Shown: one piece after another, positions 11,691-26,400 of the stretch
How positions within the stretch are numbered: position 1 is the stretch's first letter
How the letters are laid out: each line of letters opens with the position of its first letter
Source of the DNA: Geosiphon pyriformis
Lineage: Eukaryota > Glomeromycota > Glomeromycetes > Archaeosporales > Geosiphonaceae
Direction of reading: 5' to 3'
DNA: 64,000 nucleotides
Assembly: GCA_016748015.1 (NCBI GenBank)
Contig: JAAOMT010000502.1
Coordinates: 438,519-502,518 of the forward strand
Translations under genes and position numbers: made by a program
The notes under the pieces: generated by a model
Told to the model about the DNA's origin: nothing
The model's database searches: none
Seen by the model: only the letters and a program-made list of their open reading frames with translations

Positions 11691-13521
11691 ATATTTGCTA
11701 ACTATTATTGGTAAGCAGCGCAAGAATTATGAAGAAATAAATTTGCGAATTTTTTAATTAAAATTCAAATATTTAATCTGTTTATTGAATTATTTTAATT
11801 TGAAATATTTGAAAAATTCTTATTAGCTATTTATTAATTTAATCATTTAAAAATTTGTTTAAAAATCTTCAATTAATTTAAGTTATAAATAATAAAAATA
11901 AAAATCAGAATTTTTACACATTATTATTTATATTCATATTTAATACAAATATTATAAGAATAAATAATAAAATAAAAAATATTAATTATATTTTGAATAT
12001 TTCTAAAAAAAATAAACTAAATTATTTGCGTAAAAAAAAATTTTTTATAAATAAAATAAATAGTTACAATTTTTTAATTAATTAATTTACAATAATTTTA
12101 TAAAGTACATTAAAATTTTTATAAACCCATATTATTATAAAAATTAAAATGGGCAATAAAATAATTTATATATAATTACATAATTTATTAAATTAAATTA
12201 AACAACATAATAAAATACAAAATAATTTTCTTTCAAATTTTTTTGTACACAATTATATTTATTAATTATTAAATTATTATTTTGAATTCAATTCAATATA
12301 AAAAATTATAAATATTAAATAGATTATATATAAAAATTAATTATTAATAATAAATCTGAAAATTTTCAAAAAGTAAATAGTAAGATTACTGAAGTTGGAA
12401 TTTGTCAAACTATTAAAATATCAAACAAATAAATAAAAAAAAATTATTTTAAAAATTGATGGAAATATTGTTTATTTTTAATTTATGAAGTCAGAACTTT
12501 TGTAAATATCAAGTTTTTTGTTAAATGAAAAAGATTTTGTAACTAATAAATTAAAATTTGCTAAAAACTGATACCATTTTTTTAAAAATTTCAATTAAAA
12601 GCTGTCTTTTTATTAATTTGAATTCCATAAAAATGGTGAATTTACGATTTTTGGCTCCAAGGGTGGATTTTAAAAATACATTTTATCCAAATCATTTACC
12701 ATTTTAAATTTATAAAATTTTATTTGAAAACACATTTATTTTTAAATTAAAACTTTATTTTGACAATATTGTTCATTGACTTTTTAGTTTCTTTCCATAA
12801 TATTTTAATAATTATTTACTTTTCAGAAACTTGAAAGGTTAGAATTCTTTTTTGAAAAAATATTATTTTAAAGAAATAGACTTTGATTGTAGAATAGAAT
12901 GATGAATTTTTTTAAATAAATAATCTTACACGCAACCCTCTGTGTTTTTAATCTAAATTAAAAGCTACATGGATTTTCATCATCATTTTACTTGCTCAAG
13001 TATTAAATTCATCAGAACCAGTTTGTTGTTTAATTCAGTTTTGATTTTTTTTGTAACCCACTTGATTGAATATGAAGTTTTTATGGCAATATATATTAGA
13101 ATGCTCAATGCTTATGACAATTCAGGAAATTGTTAAATTTTCAATCACTATTCTCAAGCGTGTTAAAGAAGTGAGCATTAAGAAAACTTTTTTACATTAG
13201 CCAATCTAAGTTACTTCTTTACTTTACTTGAAAAAAATACACAAATATGTACAGATTTAAAAGAAGAAGCCTCTTATTGTTCATTACAAGAAGTTTTTGC
13301 TCACTTATAAAGTGTGTCATGGGTGAAAGAACGGAGTTAGAACTTTATGAACACTATTTCAAAATCACTAGGCACCAGGCCTATTAAAACTGAGAGTCGA
13401 GCAAAGAAATTTTAGTTGAAACGCTTGAAAAAAATGAGTTTCCAATAAATCAAATTTTGAATTAGAATTATTTTAGAATTTTTGAAGTTAAAAGGTACAT
13501 ACATATCACAAAGTTTTATCC

Positions 13522-14237
13522 CTAAAAGTTGCTCGTCTTTACCGATCCAATAGTTTTCGAAAAAACGGTTTGCGCCCTTGAAACAATTGAACTACGATCG
13601 TTCATATTCTTATTTTTTAAGCAGATAAATATATTTTGATAGTTGATGCCCGGGTGTCGAATCGTTTTTTTAATTTTGGTGAGCAAGCCGAGAATATCTT
13701 GGTCTCTTTTGTTTATTCCAGTTTTTGACTGAGGACGTTGTTTGACCATTTTGAAAGATTTTCTCAAGATTATTATGATATCAAAGCGTGTGAAATTTTA
13801 GGTGTTATATGAGTGAAAAATGATTTTAGGATGTGATAAATTTAAAGAAAGTGAAGACAGGATGACTTGGAGTTTTGAGTGTTTTTTAAAATTCAAGCTA
13901 TTTATTTTATCCATGTTTTTAAGATTCATTTCATGCATCCAAACACAACATTTAACTTGAAAATATGATTGTTCTAGGTTTTCAAAGATCTTTGTAAATT
14001 TTACTTTCTTCATGAAAACCAGGTTAATAAGTTCATTGTTATGTATACTATTATCATCATGTTTCTGTTGTCCTGTTGTGTTCTATGTGTTCTATGTGTT
14101 CTATTTCTAAATTCTTTATGATTCTCCGTTAGATCAGTAATATATAAGGGGGATTTGAGTTTCGGATATGTACAGTATTTCTTTGCACAATAGGCAAAAA
14201 CACTGAGCCCCTTTTTTTTTAATGCCCCCTTTGACAT
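13522..14237 (-). other. Cluster of three unrecognised open frames
   Basis: Three minus-strand frames follow each other: 14,010-14,237 (75 codons), 13,798-14,013 (71 codons) and 13,522-13,767 (81 codons). The last is moderately charged (MVKQRPQSKTGINKRDQDI) and less AT-biased than the surroundings. They could be exons of one small gene, but I found no convincing splice pairs and no family motif. Chance frames or an old fragment are equally possible. Confidence 0.2.
14077..14103. repeat. Short tandem repeat, 9-base unit x3
   Basis: Three perfect copies of TGTGTTCTA. Confidence 0.85.
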
Positions 14238-17200
14238 GCGCTGAACCGGTTTAAATCATGATAAAGAATATTTTTCCTTTATTCAAGCTTTTTATCCTAT
14301 AAATTGTAATTAGCACTCAATTTATCAACCTGATTTCGAAAAGTTTTGTTAATTGGTAATGCATCCAAAGTTTATTTACGATTAAATTTTGTTTTCTTTT
14401 TTTAATCTTTTTCCTGAAAAAGGAAGCTCTATTTTCTCAACAGTTAATCACTGCAACCTACTGCAAACTCTTCAAATCTGATTTTCGATGTGAGTTATTT
14501 CTCATATAAAGGATGATTGTAACCGTTAATGAGAAATTGGGATGTCCTCCATTCATATACCCTATCAATCCTTAAATTCAAGACTTGTCTTATAATCAAC
14601 TGGATTAATAATCTCATGTGGCACAAAAAGAGTTGTGCTATGTGCATTCTATTCTTCACCCAATAGACTAGTGTACTTTTTGTTCGATTAAATATACAAG
14701 TTATTTAATAATTTAGAGTTTCAATATAAATAAAGCATATATTTAAACCTTTGTTTCAATGTTACAATTCATTTAGGAATGGATTAAGGTAAAAATCCAA
14801 GATTTGGCTTCTCTTTTTGTGTTATAAGAGATATTTTTTAATTTTTCTATCAAAAGTTTAATTTTTTAAAAGTTAATAATTTTAAAAATTCAAAAAATTA
14901 TTGTCAATTAAACATGCACTGAAATTTTTTCAAAAAACAAATAAAAAATTTTTATATATCTGAAAAATGCAAATTTCTAAACCAAAAAAATATTATAATA
15001 ATAGTTAATAAAATTTTATTTTTACTCATTTCTTACAATATTAACATTAATTAATGTGTGGTACAAAGAATTTCAATTAAAATGAAATATTTTGCAAACA
15101 ATTTTCAACCCAATTATACTCTCTTATATATATTATATCTTTCAAATTTCGAATAAAAACCTCGCTGAATAAGCAATTAAAGAACTAACAATAATCACTC
15201 ATACTTCTAAGAAGAATTAAAAAAAAAACAAGCATATTTTATTGAAGTTTAAAACAAAAAAAAATTCAAAAAATTTGATTGTTATGATTAAATAATTTTG
15301 TTCACTCACTTCATATTTCAATTCTAAATGAATGAAATTTTTTTGGTCAAAAATAAACTTCACCAATAGTTATTCAAAAACTTTAATTGAAAAAAATTAA
15401 TTAATCGAAAAAAGATTGTTGCATTGATCATATTCATAAAATTTAAACAAAGCTCCTATTTTGAAATCATAATCATAATTTGATTAAGCCTAAATCAAAA
15501 TATTTTGATATCACTCATTCAACAAATTCAGAATTTAAATCTTATAGTAAGAATTACGAATGCTTTTACTAGGTTATTAATACAAAAAGATTTACTATAA
15601 ATAAAAAATTTGCAATAAATTTATTTGGTAAATGCAAAAAACTTTGGAATAAAACCGACTCAATATTTTTTTCCATAAAATTTTATGTATTCCAAAGATA
15701 GATTTAACATCAAAATCAATTACGTTCTATTCATTCATAATATCTTTTGAAATTACATTAAAAGTTTTTTTTAATTTCAGGGAACTTTTAAATTTTCTAT
15801 GGTCCAAAAATATCAAAAGCCATGATAAAAAAAATTTCATTGAAATACTCATAAAAGTCTCAAGTTTTTTATCAAAATTCAAAACCAATTTTCATAATTT
15901 CATTTCTTGACAAGTCAATAAAAACCTACATCAATTATAGAAAATAGAATTTTATATACATTCAGATTACATATTAAGAAAATATTACCTTATTTTGAAT
16001 TTTAAAAATTACCATGGCTTTATTGTTCAAATTATTTCTGCATATTTAATTGCATTCAATAGAAATTATATCAGAAAAAATATTTTTTAACTTGCTCAAA
16101 TTGAAAAAAGAAGAAAAAACTAAATATAAAAATACAATTTTCTAGAATCAATTCAAGAGCCATAAAATTTTTGATTTTAGAACTCAAACCCACATAATCT
16201 AATAGCAAAAAATACAATTTCATTTGAAATAAGATTTTTAACTTTTAAAATTAATATCAACGTATGATATATAAAGGAAAAACTTGACTTTAATTTACAC
16301 AGAATTAAAATATTTATAACATATCAATTATTATGACATATTTCATATTTGTAAAAAAAGATATGTGATGTGAACTCAAATATTATTTTATATAACAACT
16401 GAAAACAAATTTTTATTTTAAAACTTTTAAAATATAATGAAAAAAATTAAAACCAATCAAATGTATTTTAAAATACTTGTATACAATAATATTATTATAT
16501 AAATTAAAAACCAATATTTAAAATCAAAAAAAAATCCAAAATTTATTTTAATTAAATAAAACATGTTATTTTTTTTGGATTTTTAAAACTAGTTTATATT
16601 ATAAAATAACATAATTTGCATGACTTTATTTTAATTTTCATTAAAAGAAGCCAAAATTATTATAAGACAGTTTTTAAATAATAATATTAAAAAATCTACA
16701 AAAAGCCATTAATACTTTATATTTTATTTTAAAAATTTGAGCATTTCAGATAGTTAATACATTTTAATAATAACAAATTATATTTCAATTTCAATTCATT
16801 TATTTAATATGTTATTTGTCAGTTATAATGAATTCTTTTTCAAACTTATTTATTTTGAATACAATTTCTTTAAACACAACAAAATTCGATAAAACTCATG
16901 TCCATATTAAAATATGATTAAATATTTTTATAAATTCATGTTTAAAAAATGTTTTCTGTTCAAAACTAATTAACAAAAAAATTTAAATGCTAAAAAATAT
17001 TGTAAAATATTTGAATAATCTTCAATTTTTTGGTTCATAAAACAAAATTTATGATTTATGATGTACATGCAATAATTTTATGGGCTATATTAAATATTTA
17101 GATAGTCAAAAGTTTTGTCAAAAGAAATATTTTAATTTAAAGAATTGATACCTTTTTTTGCTCATTAAAAACTTATAGAAAAACACAGCCAAAACTATAT

Positions 17201-18959
17201 CATTTAAAAATTTTATCAGTTATTTCAAAAAATACAAGATTTTTAAAGCATTAAATTCAAAGAGTAAAATTAACCTTGAATGAGAAACTGAAAGCCCCTA
17301 AAAATATTTCCATTTTCTATTATAAAAAAAATAACATTAAAAAGAGATAATTCCAATTGGTAGAATTTGTTCTACATTTTTTTTAGCTACATGTATATTT
17401 TTTATAAAAATAAACTATTAGCCTTTTTTAATTGATCAGGAATATGAAGCATATCAAGATATGAATTTTCAGAATATAATCAAAAATTTCATATAGCAAA
17501 AGAATCTATACTTCAAAGATTTTAATCACTTTTTAATTTTTCAATTTGATTTTAAAATCGCGGCCTATCTCACAGTTATATCATATAAAAAGATGCTCTT
17601 ATACTCGACACCAGGATAATCAAAGTATTAAATTAAATTTTGATAAGGAAAATCAATAAATAAGCTAATTTATTGCAAAAGTTGTATTTGTAAAATAAAT
17701 CTCAATAAATTGAAGGCTTATAATTACACACTCCCCATTTTTATTTTCAAAGATTTCAGAACTATCATCAAAATTAATTTTATTTATCCCAACCTAATTA
17801 TCACAAGTAATTTTGCTCTTTAAAATTATTTTAAATTTGAAACCAAAAATTTCTTTGACTAAATATTATAAATTTGAAAAAATTAAAACTTGACAATAAT
17901 TAAAAATATTTATCAAATTTTATTCTACATACTAAGAAATTGGCATAAAAAATTTTAATAGAATTTCAAAAGGCTCACTTTTGTAAAGAGTCTAACATAA
18001 AAAACTGGTTTTTTTACAAAATAAATTTCTGCACCAATTTGATAATTATCTTTGTAAAATATCTTGTAAGTTTTACAGCTTAAATAAATACTCAAATGTT
18101 TTTTTTGATAGTATTTTCTTTAAAAACAAATTTAGAAAATTTGATAATTAAAAAATTTTTCAAACATTAGTTCTAGTACTTTTCTTTAACAAAATTAAAA
18201 TTTAAATATCAACTCAAAAAAAAACAATAAATTCTAAAACAAAATTTTGATGGAAACCTTTTTCAATTATAGTACTGTATTAAAGTGAATTATCTGGGGA
18301 AGTTACAAGTTTTGATAAACTCTATATAAATATATCAAAGCTATTTACAATATCTATCAAAACTTGAAAAATTGAAGCTTGGATGTTTTGATATCAGCAA
18401 AAATTTCCAATGCAATTCCATTAAAAACAAGCAGAAATTTTATATATATTTAGGCCAAAGTTTATAAATTGGATAAAAAATCTTTGTTTACTTTGAAAAC
18501 AACCAAAATCTATGATAATTATGTGTATTATGCCTTAATTCAAAATCAAGTACAGAGTTATTTGGTTTAGCCAAATTTTATGCTTTGTAATTCAGCATTG
18601 GAAACTACAAATGGTAAGAAATAAATAATTTCAAAAAAACAATCATGAAAATTTGAAGATAATCATATTATTTGATAGAGTATACAGTATTTCAAAGAAT
18701 TTACATTTTGTCATCAATGAATAATTATTGAATTAAAATCTTGGCATAAGCTAAAAGAAATTGCATTCAAAAAATTTGGAAAAATTATAAAACTAATTCA
18801 CTGTGATATTTCGAAGTAACTTTTTCTCATGAACAGATTTTAAAACTTGAGGAAAAAATAAATTATTTGGAAATTTGACATAATCCGTAACAAAACTTTG
18901 TAAATTCTTAAAACAATTTTTTGTGTATCCAAATGAAATCATCCATAAAGCTTTTTCTA

Positions 18960-20460
18960 TATCCTTTGCCATTCAATTTTCTTCAACATGACAGAGATTT
19001 CCAACGTCCTGAACTGGGAAACAACTCACACCAAATTTTACTGTCAGCTATACATGCTGGCTTCTGAATTTTTGCAAATATAATTGATGTGGCAATCAAT
19101 GAAGCATTGAGTGCTCAGGAAATAACTAAGCGTAATTCGAATCAGCGAGGTCTATTAGCACCCTTCTCTATTCTTTCGATCTCGAAAAGATTTGCAACAA
19201 AAAATACCAATTCGTGCAGAGTTTTTAAATATCACTTATCTCCATAATCCATCAATGCTTACTACACATCATTATAAGCCATAATAATAAGCTGCTTTGT
19301 GGCCTCTTCATTTATATTTAAGTATTAAATGTTGGTTTAGCTAATTGATTTATGAAGCATTTAATTAAAAAAAAATTTTATCCCAACAAACAACAAAAGA
19401 GAAATAGACCAAAACTTTAGAAACTTATAAAAAAGAGCAAAAAATAATAATTCGGTATCAGTAAATAAGCTGTGCTGAGTAAACTCCTGAAGGCTCTTTT
19501 GATGAGTCATTTTATTTTTGTTGGTATTTTTGATTAGTTCTATCTACCTTTGATTAGTTATTCTTTTCTGTCTTTGGTTTACTCCTTTACTCACTATTGA
19601 AATTTTCTCTTTGTTTCTCCGTTCTTTTTCTTGGATTTGTTGTAAGTTAGCCATTATCTAAATATGTGCCTCCTCTCAAATTTTCAGTCATTATTCTAAA
19701 GTATATCCTATGCAGTAAGCCTCATTATGAGTTGGGCAAAAAACGAGCTTCCTAAGAAATATTCTAAATTAAGCGTCTTCGTGACATTGCGGGACTTGAT
19801 GGTTATTGAAATACCCATTTGATTTTTAATTTATTAGAATATTTAATTTCCATCTATATATATTTTCTTTTTATTCACTTATATATAGCAATCTCAAGCC
19901 AGTGAAAAAAGATTATACCTTAATTATGTCCAAGAATTTATTGGTGATCATTTCAACGGAAAAAGGGGTTGCACCATGCTGTCAAACCAACCCTATATCT
20001 CAAGTTATCTTTTCAGGCTGTACTCGAGCCGAGAACGTCTCTGCTTCGACAAAAAATATGAAGGATAACTCCACCAATAAAGTATTATAAGCAAGAATTT
20101 TATCTCTCATTATCACCAAAAACGCTGTGTACCAGAACAGCTTCCCTACTATCTGCCTTAAAGTTAGAGATTTGTAAAAACGAAAAAGGATATCTCTGTG
20201 CCGGTTTTCGAGTCTTTCTTAGCTAAGGGTATTATCATTGCCGATCAGTGGGTAGAGTTTTGTTTCTTCTAGGGAGCGGATGCGTATTTGATACTAGTTA
20301 TTGAATATGTTGAAGGGCCATCAAAAGGGTATTCGCCGGGATGTGTTAATTTATTGTTTCCTTATCATTCAAGTATACAAATGAAAGGGGAAGATTATAT
20401 ATATGCAGTTACCCTTTGATTTGGTCCATCGACAGACCGTATGTACTATGGTGAAACGTG
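18960..20460. other. More complex stretch in the desert, possibly a decayed gene
   Basis: Base composition rises above the surrounding desert in patches (about 18,990-19,215, 19,720-19,810 and 19,900-20,450). The longest suggestive frame, on the plus strand at about 20,177-20,420, reads VKTKKDISVPVFESFLAKGI and onward with one stop in about 80 codons, and includes ADAYLILVIEYVEGPSKGY. A 62-codon frame at 19,902-20,090 lies upstream. I do not recognise the family. An old pseudogene is my best reading. Confidence 0.25.
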
Positions 20461-21715
20461 AATTGATATTTTAATAATCTATTATCTGATACCTTTTTTG
20501 TTTCCTATGTGCATTTTCTTCCAAAATATATGTCGTTCAAGTGTTTGGACTAGGATGCGAAGGCGCTCTTCATCTCTTGAACTACGTCTGAATCAACATT
20601 TTTGAAGCAATAGTAACAAATTCAAGGGACTTTCCATCCTGCTCGCAAGGTTCGTGAAATATATATAACCATCATATAGAAGGTGATGAACGTAGCAGCT
20701 ATTAAAGATATGAGTTATCAATATAGCTCTAATTTGATGAGTTTATTGCACTGAACATAGTCAAATATAAAATAACGTAGAATTCAGTTAAGCTTAATTA
20801 AAAAAGCATCGTTTCGCAAAAACGAAGCGCGTACTGCTAACGGTGGAGTAATATTTCTTTTTTAAATACACAGCAAAAATATGTTGGATTTATTGACAAC
20901 ATTAACAAGTTTGGTGATATTAATCTTACAGCTTAAAACACTTTAAAAAATAAAGATATTACTTTTTTAAGAACACTTAAAAAGAAAAGTTTGTTGAATG
21001 GTGGTTTTGAAAAAAAAAGCAAATGAGATTTTAAAATTATTTAACAAATATTTTCAATACACATTTACAATGGTTATTTATCTTAATTAGTTATTTCATA
21101 ATACAGCAGTAATTAAGAAAAATTTCGTTAATTTTACAAATGGAAAACATGACAAAATTAGAATAAACCAAATTTTAATTTAAAATAAAAAAAATATTAA
21201 TATTAATCAGATAGAAAATTTCCTTAATATGTAAAATTTCTTTATATAGGTATTAATAAAGTATAAAATTCATTTTAAAACATTATAATTTATTATTTGA
21301 ATAAATAATAATAATAATATAATTAGAAAATAAGTAAAAGATAATAAGAATGTAATTAAAACAAAATTTGATGGAAATGGCTAAAATTAACAGATGATAA
21401 ATAATATAAAACTCACATTGGAATCTTTTTTATAGGTTACAAAACTAAAGTTTTTTTAACATTTTTATATTTGTCTACTCACATAAAAACTTCCCAAATT
21501 TTGTTTAAATTCAACTTTTTCGGCTCACGTAATCATCGCATGACCCACTCCAAAGTTTCCAACGATTCCTTTTTTTTAGAGAATGTGATGCAATGGACTT
21601 TTAGCTCAGATAAAATATGTCATGCAACCAGATTATTTAAGATCTTAAAGACATGTTAATTATATTTATTTTGTTGAAAGAAATTGAATAAATACTTGAG
21701 ATTTTTTCAAAAATG

Positions 21716-21751
<36 letters not shown>

Positions 21752-22066
21752 TATTTAACTATAATTTATTCAAAAAATAAAATTTGGCAAAACTAGATAT
21801 AATCTGTTCTTATCATTAAGCATGAAAATTGTGTTTCAAAAAAATATTATAAATTAAAAAACACTTAAATTTTAAAAAAAAATCAATTAATTTTTATTTC
21901 ACAAGGCTTGAATGCATTCTTATTTAATCAAAAATTGAATATAGGCATGAAAAGTTTTAAAATTCTTAGTAAAATTGGATTGAGAAAGAAAATTTCTTAA
22001 TTTGGAAATTTGTGAAGTGGGATTCAAATTAAAATCAATTTCTATTTTTGTAAAGAGGGTTATTAT
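20461..22066. other. AT-rich spacer
   Basis: No gene seen. A 62-codon plus-strand frame at 21,471-21,659 has no recognisable motif. An AAT microsatellite lies at 21,717-21,749. Confidence 0.5.
21717..21749. repeat. (AAT)n microsatellite
   Basis: About eleven AAT units in spacer DNA. Confidence 0.9.
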
Positions 22067-23068
22067 TTATTCTTGTTTGATTATTTTTTGAGCGAAAATT
22101 CGTCTAGATTTGATATAAGTGTTATTTAGGTTTGATTCTTGAATAGCCTGCTCCAAAGTTTTAGCAGCTTGTTTTTCGCGGATTGCTCGAAGGTCAACGT
22201 TAATTTTTAAAAGGGTACCAAATACAAGTTTTCCACCAATATCTCCCAATTTGCTTTGTTTGTTTCCCATCGGTAACATTTTTACTTCTTCTTGTATATT
22301 TTCAAAACTACCCATGTCGGTTAAAATTTTTTTGAGGTTATTTGTGAGAAGGGGATTCAGATTACGAGAATGCATCTGTTTATGCACTATTCATCAAAAA
22401 TTCAATTATTAAACAGTTGACTCAAATCAAGATAGAGAGTGAGAGATTCAAAAAATTTCGTAAAAACTTACAAATTTGCTCAAGTTCAGTCACGGTTTTT
22501 TTAGCGTTATAAAATCGGTAGTCAACATCACAAATTTCTAACCAACCGCCTGGTCGTAAAACACGAAGACATTCTGGTAAAATTATTTGCTTAATTTGAT
22601 CTTCCGTAAACCACAATCCCACATATCGTAGATGAACAAAATCAAAAAAAGTATCGAAAGGAATTCCTTGTAAAACATCTGCTTTTATAAATTCGACATT
22701 TAAAGGTTTTTGAGTTGGATAATGTTGAAGGACGTCAATTCCCCAGAATCTGGAATGCCGAAAATCTGAAGAATTATCACAAACCCAAGTTCCTGAACCA
22801 CAACTAAAGATAAATTTCACTTGTTAATAGCTAGATATGTTGGTTTTCAATCAAAGTTTTGCACTCTTAAATGACATCTTTACCATAAGTCGAGTACATT
22901 CCCGTCACCTACTTTCAGAATTTCATGAACCGGTGCTGAAAAATTCGAATTCCATAATGCTCTTATCAGATCATGTTGCCCTTGGCTTCTTTCGATATAA
23001 GAATCTCCTTTAGTGAAAAAAGGATCATCTTTTGGATTTTTTTTTGTTTTACTTGAGATATTTCCCAT
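22067..23068 (-). CDS. SAM-dependent class I methyltransferase, three exons, N-terminal myristoylation-type signal
   Basis: Exons are 22,884-23,068, 22,472-22,803 and 22,067-22,386. The introns, 80 and 85 bases, have donors GTAAAG and GTAAGT and acceptors TTTAG and ATAG. The joined frame is 278 residues. SAM-binding motif I is VLDLCCGSGTWVCD (about residues 58-71), the acidic strand-2 end is GIDV, and the later blocks DFVHLRYVGLWF and LRVLRPGGWLEICDVD are typical of fungal class I (Methyltransf_25/11-like) enzymes. The usual first Gly of the GxGxG motif is Cys. The N-terminus, MGNISSKTKK, fits the N-myristoylation pattern (Gly2, Ser6) with basic residues after it, suggesting membrane attachment. 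The C-terminal third has no motif I know. The substrate is unknown. The start is the first ATG and gives the MGN signal. Confidence 0.9.
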
Positions 23069-23459
23069 ATATCTGACTCGGAAGAGGATCTGGGAGAAGA
23101 CAGGGTTATTGATGAAAGAAACAAAGCTTATTAAATTTCTTTAAGGAATCAATTCTTTTTATATCTGGTCTGAGGTTGGAAACAGAAGTAATAAAAATAA
23201 TTGGTTCAAACGCAACAATTCGATCCCTCCCGTATTTTGAAATCAATTGGTCAATAATATGCAAAGTACAAAAAATTTGCTTGCATTACAAAAAAAATTT
23301 TAATTATTCATGTTTGATGATCTTTGATTGAAAAGGAAATTTATGACAAACCTTGGATTAAAAAAATAAGGAATTAGGGTTTTTGCACAAGGGTAACGCT
23401 GAAAATTATTCAAAATTGCTTTTGGGATTAGAATATTTTTAGACAAAAATCTTTCCATA

Positions 23460-23497
<38 letters not shown>

Positions 23498-26400
23498 AAA
23501 TTACACAACATAAATCAAAAAGCTATAATGATTAGGAAAATTGTTTTAATTGAGTTAAATTCAAATGAAATGCAAAGGGATCGAAACACACAAAATTTGT
23601 GTTTAAGTTTTTTGTCTGCTATAGGCATCCTTTTTAGCATTGATACTTCAAAAAAATTTTTCTGGATTAAAAATCATTTAACGATCGAAGAGTGTTTCTG
23701 CGATTCCCGAATGACATGAAACACAAAAGTATTTGAAATAAAGTTATTTATTTATTTATTTCAAGTTTTTTAATTTTTCAAGACAAAAATTTTCCCTATT
23801 TAAAATTATGTTGGTTTTTAAATAAGTTGGAAAAATATTGTGATCAAAACCTTTGTTCACATTTTCCGATATTATTATGTCAAGAATTATTTGAGATTAG
23901 TGCACAGATTTTTTAAATAAGCCTTCCTAGATTTTTTTCCTGTTAGTTTGGAATGTTTTATGCAATAGGGGATTTAAAAATGCTGCACAAGAAGGTAAAG
24001 TCACACATAGTTGAAACGTTTAAAAGAAACAGAAATCCATAAAGTATTTTTGAAATTAATGTACAAAAAGATGATTTACAATTTAAAGTTTTTGATTGCA
24101 ATGCAAAAAATTGATTAGAGAAGGTTACTAGAAGTTTCCAGTCCTGTGTGATGCCTTGAGAATTATATGAAAGTGTTTATTTTTATTGATAAAAAAATTA
24201 AACTTAAATTAATTCATGATATAGATATGATTTTATTCCTTTAATAGCCCAAATTTGTTTTAAAGAAAAATATCATTCGTAATGCAATTGGTTCAAGAAA
24301 ATTGTATATAATAAATAAGAACTGCATAAAAACACAAATTAAACTCGTGATCCCCACACTCTTCTTTGAATTAAAAATAGTTAAAATTTTCTTTGTTTAA
24401 GTAATAAAATTTTTTATCGATCATTAAAATACTTAACTATATATATACTTTTCGATTATAAATAAAGTTATTATATTTTCACAAATCAAAACTTTGGGTT
24501 TCCTGTCCCCAATTCATTTTGAAATAATCGAACCATTTCTAAAGTTCTAAAAGAATATTTTATGTACCTTGGCTCACTAATCTTTTTGGAATTTCTAAGA
24601 GATAAAAAATTGAATATCTGTCATAATATTATCTAAAGCTTATTTTGAAGAAATTAGAAATTACATAATTATTCCGAATTTAAAATTAAAACAATGTTTT
24701 TAATAAATGTTTTGAAAAACAGTTAATTTGATTTGATTTATGCTGTGTATATCTAAAAGTTTTCCCCAAACAAAAAGGCAATCTGTAGAATTTCAAGTAT
24801 TTCAGACGAAAGAATATGGCATCTGTCAAAATTGATTATTATATTGTGAAAAGTTTCGATATATAGAATTAAATTTAATTATTATTTTGTCGATTACAGT
24901 GCAAAGGACGCGATTTTTTTATTTTTAAGGAAAATAATATGATATCAAAATATATATTTTATTCGTACCGTCTTTGATTCAAGTTATAGTATTGCTATTA
25001 AAATAAAAATTCAAGCTGGTTAAAGACCAACGTATAGTTTAACAAAAAAAAAATTTGAATTGATCGCAAAAGACCTACCAATTATCAAAATTTTATGAAT
25101 ATATTTTAAAAAAAAAGTCAAAATAAAAAAGCCAAAGCACATGAGATTTTAAGAAATTCAAGATATTTATAATTATAAATATTAATGAAAAATTTAGGGA
25201 ATTTGATCAATTTTTGAAAAGTTTATTATTATATTTTTTTATTAATTTTCTAAATTGTTTTTAAAAATATATTATTAAATTGAAAAAAAAACTCATATTT
25301 AAAACAATTGATAAATATTAATTTTTTGGTTTTTTTTCAGTTCTTTAACAAACACTTTTGCATCTATTTTACCTATAAAGTAATTCAAAGTTGTGCTACT
25401 CTTAACAAACTCACTCATTATTCATTTTATTAGCATCTAAAAAATATATGTAATATTCCTCTTTGGCTTTAATAAAATTTTTAAGCAAATCAATTTCCAT
25501 TTTTTTCCAAAGATGAAAACCAGCTTTTTATTTTTAAATAAGAGTTGTTTTTTACCAGCCAGCAAAAGAGTAACATTTTCTACCAGAAAACCAATAAATT
25601 TCACCACTGATTTTACTAAACAGAAATTTGATAACAATCTTGGTAGAATTAGAAAAAACGGTTTTGCAAATTTAAGCCAAATGATTAAAATTCTTAACAT
25701 TTGAAGCAGTGTTTTTAATCAGAAGTTTTCCACCAAATACAATTTCTTTTTAAAATACCAACTTTTTATGATAATAGCATTAAAAGTCACAATAATGTAA
25801 TAATAGTCGAATTTAAAATAAATAATAATGTACTATTACAGAGCAGCAAATTTAAACTTAATAAAAAAAATATATTACAAAGTACGACAACAAATTTTAA
25901 AATCTTTAGTATGGTAAAGGAAAAAATTTACTCGGCTTAATTTTAGTAACAGCATTTAATGAATTTTAATATTTATGTAATTGCCAGTTTTTAAGGCAAG
26001 TAATATTATAATTTAATTAAATAAAAATGTGTATTAAGACATAACTTGTTTTGCTTTTAAAACAGGAAATAATATTTCAAAAATGATTATTTTAGACATA
26101 CAATCAAATATATTATTGTTGCTAATATTTAAATTAAACCTTATTGCTATAATTGGTATTGGTAATACAAAACTAGTAAAAGCATGAAAAAAAATAGACT
26201 TAAATAACTATATAAAAAACTTAAGGTTCCTAAAAAACACAAAACTAGTGCTTTAAATAATTCTAAAAGAAATATTTTCTTCAGAAATTACAAATGAGTT
26301 GGCTGCTACTATTTAGATAAATGGCTAGAGATTACTTCTTAACTGTTTTGTTTTTTTTTGATTATTTGTAAAGTGGTACTAAAAATAACAAAAGAGAACA

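Larger units (their letters stand above)
11691..18959. other. Very AT-rich desert
   Basis: About 7 kb of A/T-dominated sequence with stops in every frame and no recognised gene. Three minus-strand frames cluster at 13,522-14,237 and are listed separately. Nothing else stands out. Confidence 0.6.
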
